Origin: Anaerolineae bacterium
GTDB taxonomy: Bacteria > Chloroflexota > Anaerolineae > J102
Length of the DNA stretch: 12,704 nucleotides
Direction of reading: 5' to 3'
NCBI GenBank assembly: GCA_027036755.1
Contig: JALWDV010000339.1
Span: 1 to 12,704 of the forward strand
Shown here: in pieces, positions 1 to 6,300 of the stretch
Position numbering within the stretch: the first letter of the stretch is position 1
Layout: each line of letters starts with the position of its first letter
Position numbers and translations under genes: made by a program
The notes under the pieces: model-generated
Databases searched by the model: none
What the model was told of the DNA's origin: nothing
The model's input: the letters and a program-made list of their open reading frames with translations, nothing else

Positions 1-40
1 CCCTCCCCCGATACTCGCTGCGCTCGTGTTCGGGGGAGGG
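1..40. repeat. C/G-rich palindromic intergenic repeat (hairpin)
   Basis: A perfect 11-bp inverted repeat, CCCTCCCCCGA at 1-11 and its complement at 30-40, encloses an 18-nt loop containing CGCTGCGCTCG. The first 13 bases recur in direct orientation at the far right edge (12692-12704), where a second copy seems to begin and is cut by the window end. This is a dispersed non-coding repeat. A short reading frame running from 26 through it looks like low-complexity translation and is not accepted as a gene. There is no T-tract after the stem, so a terminator role is not supported. Confidence 0.7.
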
Positions 41-79
41 AGACGTCCATCTGCCAAACAGATTAGCAAACCAGCGGCT

Positions 80-126
80 CCTCCCCCTGCAAGGCGTCAG
101 CCGAAGCGGGGGGAGGCCGGGAGGGG
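80..126. repeat. Second C/G-rich hairpin repeat
   Basis: The left arm 80-90 (CCTCCCCCTGC) pairs with 106-116 over 11 bp with one G-T wobble. The loop contains a further GGC/GCC pair (93-95 with 100-102). Positions 112-126 (GGAGGCCGGGAGGGG) are an exact reverse complement of 12660-12674 near the right end of the window. This ties the two intergenic ends to one repeat family, present in opposite orientation for this part. Confidence 0.6.
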
Positions 127-233
127 GCTTGTCACCAGACAAAATTTGAAGTTGCTGGATGTATTTGGAGGGAATTTGACATTGTCGAACTACTCCAACC
201 GAAATTGGACACACCCAAATCTTTTCGCCACGC

Positions 234-254
234 TTTGACGCTTGACGTTTGACG
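234..254. repeat. Tandem heptamer repeat (YTTGACG), copy A
   Basis: Three uninterrupted heptamers are seen: TTTGACG (234-240), CTTGACG (241-247) and TTTGACG (248-254). The same unit appears in four copies at 3183-3210, upstream of the large sensor gene. No role can be read from the sequence. It could be a dispersed satellite or a multi-copy protein-binding site. Confidence 0.7.
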
Positions 255-323
255 TGCGTTTGCCAGACGTTGACCACCTGAAATTGCAAAGATACCGGAC
301 AGACTATCTGAACCATGCCCGAT

Positions 324-353
324 TTTTCAACCCATCGCCCAAGAGGGTACAAT
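324..353 (+). promoter_or_regulatory. Candidate promoter of mqnA, leaderless transcript
   Basis: TACAAT at 348-353 matches a sigma-70-type -10 box well. TTTTCA at 324-329 is a 4-of-6 match to the -35 consensus with an 18-bp spacer. The -10 box ends 9 nt before the ATG at 363, so transcription would start at or next to the start codon. No Shine-Dalgarno sequence lies at a useful distance (AGAGGG at 342-347 ends 15 nt upstream). Both points favour a leaderless mRNA, but this is a prediction from sequence only. Confidence 0.4.
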
Positions 354-362
354 CCCTGCACT

Positions 363-1253
363 ATGATCACCATCGGCATTATCGATTATCTCAACGTTGA
401 GCCCCTTTACTTCCGTTTGCAAGAGCGCCTGGCGGGCAAGCCCGTGCGTTTCCGCCGCGGCGTGCCCACCGAACTCAACCGGGCCCTGCGAGATGGCGAA
501 ATCGACGCGGCCCCCATCAGCGCCATCGCGGCCGCCCGCCTGGCCGAAAGCGTCGCCATCCTGCCCGATCTTTCCATCGCCACCCTGGGCGCGGTCAAAA
601 CCGTGCTGCTGTTTAGTTGGATGGCCGATCCGCGGGAGCTGGACGATTGCCGCATCGCCCTCTCCGATCAATCGGCCACCTCGGCGGAACTGGTCAAGGT
701 GCTGGCCCGCCACTTCTGGCGAATCACCCCCCGCTACGCCACCGAGGCCCAGGATCTGGAGCAGATGATGCGGCGCTCTTCCGCCGCGCTGCTCATCGGC
801 GATGACGCGCTGGTCGAATCCGCACATCGCCGGACGATTCGCGGCCGCGGACAACCCTACGCCTTCGATCTCGGCGATGAGTGGCTGAAATGGACGGGGC
901 TGCCCTTCGTCTTCGCCCTGTGGGCCGTGCGCCGCGAAGCCATCCCCGCCCTGGCCGAACTGGACATCCTGCCCGCGTTGTACGCCAGCAAGGCCGAGGG
1001 ATTGGATCACATCCCCGAGATCGCCCGGGCCTACGCGCCCCGTTTGGGCCTGAACAACGGCGTTCTCACCAAATACCTCTACGATCTGCGCTACGACCTC
1101 TCGCCGGAAGATCGGGCGGGATTGCTCACCTACTTCTCTCTGGCCCTGGATGATTTTCAGCCCGAACGCCTGCAATGCTGGCATCCGCAAGAGGGCCTGT
1201 ATCCCGTTTTCGGGGATGTGGCCGCAGCCATGCCCGCAACAATGAGCGCGTGA
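363..1253 (+). CDS. mqnA: Chorismate dehydratase MqnA (menaquinone biosynthesis, futalosine pathway)
   Basis: This 296-residue protein belongs to the MqnA/VitK2_biosynth family (periplasmic-binding-protein fold). The family dehydrates chorismate to 3-[(1-carboxyvinyl)oxy]benzoate, the first step of the futalosine route to menaquinone, in the cytoplasm. Family hallmarks visible here are the N-terminal GIIDYLNVEPLY, a ligand-site stretch SDQSATS near residues 101-107, ALLIGDDAL in the middle, and LGDEWLKWTGLPFVFALW at about 170-187. The start at 363 is chosen because MITIGIIDYLN matches the usual family N-terminus. The in-frame ATG at 315 adds 16 unrelated residues and lies upstream of the likely -10 box. 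No other mqn gene is adjacent, so the rest of the pathway must be elsewhere. The final residues are rich in Ala and Met and unremarkable. Confidence 0.92.
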   Translation: MITIGIIDYLNVEPLYFRLQERLAGKPVRFRRGVPTELNRALRDGEIDAAPISAIAAARLAESVAILPDLSIATLGAVKTVLLFSWMADPRELDDCRIALSDQSATSAELVKVLARHFWRITPRYATEAQDLEQMMRRSSAALLIGDDALVESAHRRTIRGRGQPYAFDLGDEWLKWTGLPFVFALWAVRREAIPALAELDILPALYASKAEGLDHIPEIARAYAPRLGLNNGVLTKYLYDLRYDLSPEDRAGLLTYFSLALDDFQPERLQCWHPQEGLYPVFGDVAAAMPATMSA

Positions 1254-1257
1254 GCAG

Positions 1258-1316
1258 ATGGCCGAAGGCCATTGCGCGGCCAAAGACCTCGACGGTCTGG
1301 CCAATTCCCCGAGGTC
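1258..1316 (+). other. Stem-loops just downstream of mqnA
   Basis: Five nt after the mqnA stop is a perfect 6-bp stem with a GAA loop (ATGGCC 1258-1263, GGCCAT 1267-1272). It is followed by a stem 1278-1302 (GGCC plus AGACC paired with GGTCT plus GGCC, with a 2-nt bulge). An alternative stem, GACCTCG 1285-1291 with CGAGGTC 1310-1316, would exclude the second one. No T-run follows, so an intrinsic terminator is uncertain. They could serve as 3'-end structures of the mqnA mRNA. Confidence 0.4.
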
Positions 1317-1410
1317 TACTGGAGACGCAAGGGGATTTCTCGGTCGCTGCGCTCCCTCGAAATGACGCGGGGGAGCATGTTGTGATTTTGGCTTTTGGTT
1401 CTTTTGGATT
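1310..1410. repeat. Dispersed intergenic repeat next to the broken SDR gene
   Basis: The segment around 1343-1374 contains TCTCGGTCGCTGCGCTCCC and TCGAAATGAC. I recognise this pattern as a widely scattered bacterial intergenic repeat whose minus-strand translation gives the spurious VISRERSDREI-type peptide. It is followed at 1386-1407 by three degenerate TTTTGG-containing units (1386-1391, 1393-1398, 1402-1407), another common intergenic repeat style. These repeats abut the truncated end of the dehydrogenase fragment and probably mark the rearrangement that removed the rest of that gene. Recognition is from memory and not from a search. Confidence 0.55.
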
Positions 1411-1411
1411 T

Positions 1412-1608
1412 CAGGGTCTCGACGAACTGGTCGGATGAAGCCATCTCGGCCCGGATGCGCTGTTGCGCCCGGGCCAGAGGCTCGGCGCGGCGGACGATGA
1501 GACACAGACTGCCGCCCAGTCGGGCGATCTCCCGGGCCGTGGCCAGGCCGATGCCATTGAGCCGCCAGTGACGATGACGATCTGCTGTTCGAAAGGCTGT
1601 TGGGGCAT
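1412..1608 (-). pseudogene. 5' remnant of a short-chain dehydrogenase/reductase (SDR) gene, frameshifted and truncated
   Basis: Read on the minus strand from the ATG at 1608, the protein begins MPQQPFEQQIVIVTGGS, the start of a classical SDR Rossmann fold. The frame then shifts. The next frame continues NGIGLATAREIARLGGSL and CLIVRRAEPLARAQQRIRAE, so a single missing base at about 1558-1561 (in the Ser codon) breaks the TGGxNGIG cofactor motif. Homology ends after roughly 65 residues, whereas SDRs are about 250-300, and the sequence runs into intergenic repeats. There is no catalytic Tyr-x-x-x-Lys. A good ribosome site (AGGAG, 1616-1620 complement) sits 7 nt before the ATG, which supports a once-real gene. 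The N-terminal pattern resembles 3-ketosphinganine-reductase-like SDRs, but the exact family cannot be settled from this fragment. Confidence 0.8.
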
Positions 1609-1987
1609 GACGATTCTCCTCGCAGGCGGGAATGACCATAAGCTTTTGAGTATGATACAATAAACTTGCCCCAGCCGCCTGACTCAAATTCCGAGGCGCA
1701 TCATCTCGCCACCAAAACGATTGATCGCGGGCGTCAAGCGTCGTATCTTCGCGCCATGTGTAAAACCCTTTGGATGTAACTGCCAAGGTCGTTTTCTCCT
1801 AAACTAACCTGACAGGTTTCTTCGGCAGCGATTCAGCACCTTGCACGCTTCGTGCTGGCTGAAAACCACACATCCTGCCACCAGGGTTACGAGAACCTGT
1901 CAGGTTTGAGTGAAAAAAGGCAACTGCATCTGGCAGGCGAGCCGCACAGTGCGATCCATTTTCCACAACCGCTCCTTTCCGAAATTC
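1609..1987. other. Intergenic region between the SDR remnant and the MoxR gene
   Basis: No intact gene is supported here. The left part holds the 5' leader of the dead SDR gene: the AGGAG ribosome site, then TATCAT on the minus strand (1652-1657) as a possible -10 box with no clear -35. The right part holds the palindrome pair described separately and a small stem (CAGCAC 1834-1839 with GTGCTG 1852-1857). No convincing promoter for the MoxR gene could be picked out. Short frames crossing this area have no recognisable content. Confidence 0.5.
1806..1906. repeat. Inverted pair of 13-bp palindromes (AACCTGWCAGGTT)
   Basis: AACCTGACAGGTT at 1806-1818 is a 6-bp palindrome around a central A. At 1894-1906 the same palindrome occurs with a central T, so it is an inverted copy 75 nt away. 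In between lies a stem (1834-1839 with 1852-1857). The pair could form a long hairpin and resembles palindromic repeats I recall from other Chloroflexota genomes. A GTG at 1910 that could extend the MoxR reading frame sits directly behind the second copy, which argues against that upstream start. Confidence 0.6.
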
Positions 1988-2923
1988 ATGATCCAACGCT
2001 TCGCAGATTCCGTTATCGAAAACGTCTCCAAAGTCATCATTGGCAAGGAGGAGGTCATCCAACTGGCCCTGGTGGCCCTGCTGGCCGAGGGCCATGTCCT
2101 GTTCGAGGACGTGCCGGGCATCGGCAAGACCACCCTCTCCAAGGCCCTGGCCCGCTCGCTGGGCTGCACCTTCTCCCGCATCCAGTTCACGCCCGATCTC
2201 CTGCCCAGCGACGTGACGGGCATCTACTGGTACAACCAGAAGACCCAAAGTTTCGAATTCCGGCCCGGTCCCATCGTGGGGCAGATCATCCTGGCCGACG
2301 AGATCAACCGGGCCACGCCCCGCACCCAATCCGCCCTGCTCGAAGCCATGCAAGAGCGGCAGATCACCGTCGATCGAGACACCTATCCCCTGCCCCGCCC
2401 CTTTCTGGTGCTGGCCACGCAAAATCCCATCGAGCTGGAGGGCGCATTCCCTTTGCCCGAGGCGCAGGTGGATCGCTTTCTGATGAAAATCAGCCTGGGC
2501 TATCCCAACGAAGCCCAGGAGAACGAATTACTGCTCCGTTACGCCCGGCAAGATCCCCTCATCGAACTGGAGGCCGTCACCTCGCCCCAGGAGATCGTGC
2601 AGATGCAGCAGGCGGTGCGAGATGTGCAGGTGGATGACAAGGTGCGGGCGTATCTGGTGCAGGTGGTGCGGGCCACGCGCGAACATCCGGCCGTGGACCT
2701 GGGCGTCAGCCCCCGCGGCTCTCTGGCGCTATATCGGGCCAGCCAGGCCCGGGCCGCGGTCTTGGGCCGCGACTACGTCCTGCCCGACGACATCAAAGCC
2801 CTGACGCCCACAGTGCTCACCCATCGCATTCACATCAGCCCCCAGACCCGTCTGCGGGGACGCACGCCCGCGGAAGTCCTGGCAGAAGTCATCGGCCAGG
2901 TTCCGGCACCGGTGTTTCAATAG
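1988..2923 (+). CDS. MoxR-family AAA+ ATPase
   Basis: This 311-residue protein is a MoxR-type AAA+ ATPase. Such ATPases are thought to act as chaperone-like remodelling factors with partners encoded nearby, often DUF58 or von Willebrand factor A proteins. Visible motifs are Walker A EDVPGIGKTT (residues 40-49), Walker B IILADE (100-105) followed by INRA, sensor 1 LATQNP (142-147, Asn146), the EGAFPLPEAQVDRF arginine-finger region, and GVSPRGSLAL as the sensor 2 region. The length is typical. I chose the ATG at 1988 because MIQRFADSVIENVSKVIIGKEEV matches the family N-terminus. The frame stays open to a GTG at 1910, but the added residues look non-homologous and come from a repeat. No Shine-Dalgarno precedes either start. 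Its usual partner, the DUF58 gene, is 5.5 kb downstream, beyond a mobile-looking element and the large sensor gene. Confidence 0.93.
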   Translation: MIQRFADSVIENVSKVIIGKEEVIQLALVALLAEGHVLFEDVPGIGKTTLSKALARSLGCTFSRIQFTPDLLPSDVTGIYWYNQKTQSFEFRPGPIVGQIILADEINRATPRTQSALLEAMQERQITVDRDTYPLPRPFLVLATQNPIELEGAFPLPEAQVDRFLMKISLGYPNEAQENELLLRYARQDPLIELEAVTSPQEIVQMQQAVRDVQVDDKVRAYLVQVVRATREHPAVDLGVSPRGSLALYRASQARAAVLGRDYVLPDDIKALTPTVLTHRIHISPQTRLRGRTPAEVLAEVIGQVPAPVFQ

Positions 2924-2928
2924 CCATT

Positions 2929-3093
2929 CAATCATGGCTGCACTGAAAAAACCTTCAACACGGAGGCACAGAGTGCACGGAGGAAGAAAAAGGTGAGATT
3001 TGGAGAGGAATTTCTCTGTGAACTACCACTATTTTCTCCGTGTCCTCCGTGTCTCTGTGGTGAAATGACCTTTTTGCAGTGGAGCCAATCATG
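2929..3093. mobile_element. MITE-like element with 8-bp direct repeats
   Basis: An 8-bp direct repeat, CAATCATG, lies at 2929-2936 and 3086-3093. Immediately inside, the two ends form imperfect inverted repeats: GCTGCACTGAAAAAACC from 2937, against GCTCCACTGCAAAAAGG read on the minus strand from 3085. The inverted similarity continues inward through the CACGGAGG/CACAGAG-type repeat (2954-2990 with 3032-3065), so the 149-bp interior can fold into one long hairpin. There is no coding capacity for a transposase. A frame across it on the minus strand gives the repeat-derived HRDTEDTE and SVHSVPP peptides and is spurious. The structure fits a miniature inverted-repeat element with target-site duplication. 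The parent transposase family is not identifiable from this window. Confidence 0.7.
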
Positions 3094-3331
3094 CCCGACT
3101 CAATGATTAATGAGTGATGATTAGTGACTACTACTGTAACGATGTCATGGCTCATTGCAGGACACATCTTTGTCGATAACGGCTTGACGTTTGACGTTTG
3201 ACGCATGACGTGAGTTGGCGCAAATGGCCGACGTTGCTTCGTCAGGCGTTTTTTCGCTGTGGCCTGTATAGTTACCGATGATTCCACTTTCTTATCTCCA
3301 ATAACGTCTGATAACCAACCTGACGTCCACC
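3094..3331. other. Intergenic leader of the large sensor gene
   Basis: No gene is seen. A 14-nt periodicity is present at 3103-3123 (ATGATTA at 3103-3109 and 3117-3123, within a TGATTAGTGA-like stretch). The heptamer tandem repeat follows at 3183-3210. TATAGT at 3267-3272 is a possible -10 box preceded directly by TG, but no -35 hexamer is found at normal spacing. No Shine-Dalgarno sequence precedes the ATG at 3332. Confidence 0.45.
3183..3210. repeat. Tandem heptamer repeat (YTTGACG), copy B
   Basis: Four contiguous heptamers are seen: CTTGACG (3183-3189), TTTGACG (3190-3196), TTTGACG (3197-3203) and the variant CATGACG (3204-3210). It lies about 120 nt before the sensor start codon. The same unit in three copies lies 109 nt before the mqnA start. 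The shared position upstream of two genes leaves a regulatory role possible but unproven. Confidence 0.7.
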
Positions 3332-6300
3332 ATGTTGCTAAACAACCATTTCCTCCTCCTCTTGTTCTTTTTTGCCGGCGCGTTATCGCTGACCCTGGGA
3401 CTATTGGCGGTTGGAAGAAAGCCCAGGAGCCTGGCCTGGCCATTTGCGGCGCTGACTTTTCTGACAGCCCTGTGGTCTTTCGTTTATGTGCTGGAAATCA
3501 CAACGCCAGACATCTCCACCAAACTCTGTCTCGCAAAAATAGAATATCTGGCCATTGCCACCATTCCCACGCTGTGGCTAATTTTCGTCAGTCAATACAC
3601 GGGCCACACACTGGAATCGAATAAAAAGCTGCTGGCGCTTCTTCTTCTGGAGCCGGCGCTTACAATTCTGCTGGCATGGACGAATAAACTGCATCATCTG
3701 ATCTACTCCCAGGTCTCAGTCGAGACCGCGAATCAGTTTCTGGTGTTGCATGCCGTCCATGGCATCTGGTTCTGGATACACGTGGCCTATTCCTATCTCT
3801 TGATGACGGTGGTCGTTGCATTGATATGGGATCAATATCGCAATTCGGGGCCAGAAAGAGGAGCTCGGGCGCTGGTATTGTTCGCTGCCACGTTAACCCC
3901 ATGGATTAGCAACTTCTTCGTCGCCGAAGTCTGGAGCGACATCACCATTGATCTGACGCCGGTTTTCCTCGTCATAGGCTATCTCATAGCCGGAATTGGC
4001 ATCTGGATAATCAGAAGACCAGATGTGATTCCCATTGCCCGCAAAGTGGCCATCGAGGCGATGTCAGACGCGTATCTGGTGCTGGATCAACATCTCCATA
4101 TTCTTGATCTCAACAAAGCGGCGGCGGCCACCTTCGACCGTCCGAAATCGGAGCTCATCGGTCGGCGTTTTTCCGACGTAGCGCCCAAGGGGGTTCCGCC
4201 CGAAAGTTTTCTGACCTCCAGCCTCCCTTTCAGATTCAGACGGATCGTCGAAATGGCCGGCGCGTTCTACGAAGTTCACGCCGAGCCGATCTTGCGAAGG
4301 AAGGATAATCGCCTCGGCATTCTGATCACATGGCGAGACATTACGACGTACATGGTTCAGAAACAATTGCTGGAAGAGCGCGTTAATCAGCTTGACTTGG
4401 TCAACTACATTCTAGGGACCATCAACCAGGCCGCCACGGTGCAAGAGATTTACGACGCGGCGATGCGAAGCATCCAGAAGACTTTGCAAGTGGACAAAGC
4501 GGCTATCATGCTTTTCAACGAAAATGGCGAGATGCGGTTTGCGGCCTGGTACGGGCTTTCGGAAAAGTATCGGAAGGCGGCGGAAAAATATGCACGGGAA
4601 GCGCTCGATTTGGGAGATCCAAATCCCGCCTTTATAGAAGACATCGAGGCAATAGATAATCCCATTCTCACCGCCTTGCGCGATATCTTCCGGGAAGAAG
4701 GAATCAGAGCAATGGGATTTGTCCCTATCATCCACCAGGGACGGATTTTGGGAAGATTGGCTGCGTATCATTCGTCGCCGCGTCATTACACCGAGCAGGA
4801 TATTGAACTGATCAAAATCATTGCCGGGCATCTGGCCATCGCCATAGTCAAAGCCCGATTACTGGAACAGGCCCAGAATCGCCTCAGACGACTTGAGGCG
4901 CTTCAGAAAATCGACGCCGCCATTTCCTCCACGCTGGATCTGAAACACCAGATGGATACGCTGCTTACGCATGTCATCGGTGAACTTCAGTGTGATATGA
5001 GCGTGGGCTTCCTTGTAGACAGATCATTGGGGCGGATCATTCCTGCTGTGGCGAAAGGCTCTTATGATCCCGAGATGCAAAAATGCCTTTCCTTTGAAAT
5101 TGGCGAAGGAGCGGTCGGCTGGATTGTTTTGCACAAACAAAATCTCTACATACCGGATGTTTCGCAAGACAAGCGATGGAAGCAGACAGAAAGCGGCTCC
5201 ATCGACCAGATCGTCTCCTATCTTGGCGTTCCGTTGATCGTAAATGGCGAAGTCATCGGAGCGCTTGATGTCAGCACCAGGACCCCGAGGGAATTCTCAC
5301 AGGAGGAGATTGAATTCCTGCAGATGCTGGGAGCGCAGGCAGCCATCGCATTCAAAAATGCACAGCTTTATCAAGACCTGCAGAAAAAAGTCTCACAACT
5401 GGAAGCGCTCAACGAGATATCGACAGAATTGATGGCTGAGCATGACATCGACGCGTTGCTGAACAAGATCGTCATCGAGGCGACCGGGCTCTTGAAAGCG
5501 CCTCATGGCCTGATCTTTTTGTATGATGAATCCAGAAAACAGTTGACGGTCGCCGCCGATAGCGCGAATTTGGGATACCCGCTCTCATTCGGAGAAGGAC
5601 TTGCGGGACGGATCGCCAAGACGCGCCGCCCCATGATCCTGGACAATTACAGCAACTGGGAGCATCATTCGCCCAGCTATGCGGACGCCCGCATCGCCGC
5701 CATTATCGGCACCCCCATGATGCACGGCGGCGAGTTGATCGGCGTGCTGGTGGTTTACGAACACGAAGGGAGCGAAAGAAAGTTCACCGAGGAGGATATC
5801 GAGCCCCTTTCACTACTTGCGTCGCAGGCTGCCGGCGCTGTTTTCAACGCTCAACTGATCAAGCGTCTGCATCAACGCATCAATCGCCTGCAAACGCTGC
5901 ATCAGATCAGTGCGGAGCTTTCCAAATTGAAGGGCGCACAAGAATCGTGCCACGCTGTCGCCCGGCTGGTGCATGAAAAGCTGGGCTATGATTATGTGTA
6001 TGTCATCTTGCTGGAACCGGACACCCAGGAGCGGATAGTGGTCGATTGCCAGGGAAATGACTGCCAGCGGATCGGGAGCAAAGTGCCAAAGGGGCGAGGG
6101 TTGATCGAAAAAACCATCCAGCAGCAAAAGTTGCATTACTGGCCCGATATTACGAAAGAAACCGATTATCATCCGGGCGGCGCTGATTCGAAGAGCGAAG
6201 TGGATGTGCCTATCCAGACCATGAAACAACTGTTTGGCGTCCTGATTGTAGAGGATGATGAGCTAGACGCCTTTGATCAGGAGGATTTCGACACACTGCA

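Larger units (their letters stand above)
117..362. other. Intergenic region upstream of mqnA
   Basis: No gene is supported between the hairpin repeats and mqnA. The stretch is more AT-rich than the coding DNA. It contains a weak stem (TTGGAG at 165-170 with CTCCAA at 193-198), the heptamer repeat at 234-254, a small stem (AGATA 290-294 with TATCT 305-309) and the candidate promoter just ahead of mqnA. An in-frame ATG at 315 exists, but the extra residues it would add to MqnA do not resemble the family. Confidence 0.5.

Noticed and set aside
40..41. Truncated CRISPR array suggested by repeated motifs at both window edges
   Set aside because: There are only partial palindromic repeats, with no regular repeat-spacer structure and no cas genes.
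26..238. 70-residue reading frame at the left edge
   Set aside because: It begins inside a palindromic repeat and crosses C/G-rich and heptamer repeats. It has no recognisable motif and no ribosome site.
315..362. Upstream ATG start for mqnA
   Set aside because: It adds 16 residues unlike the family and lies upstream of a good -10 box. MITIGIIDYLN at 363 is the expected N-terminus.
327..1505. Long minus-strand frame of 392 residues opposite mqnA
   Set aside because: It is antisense to a clearly recognisable MqnA gene. Its composition is that of a GC-rich shadow frame, and its start region is translated repeat sequence (RHFEGAQRPRNPLASP type).
1651..1661. TATGAT/TACAAT on the plus strand as a promoter for the MoxR gene
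   Set aside because: It lies over 300 nt upstream with no -35 at proper spacing, and the intervening DNA holds palindromic repeats. It is not supported.
1910..1987. Upstream GTG start for the MoxR gene
   Set aside because: The 26 added residues do not resemble MoxR N-termini and the GTG directly abuts the AACCTG palindrome repeat.
2955..3443. Minus-strand frame of 162 residues with HRDTEDTE and SVHSVPP peptides
   Set aside because: These peptides are products of the CACGGAGG-type repeat in the MITE-like element. The frame also runs into the antisense of the sensor N-terminus.
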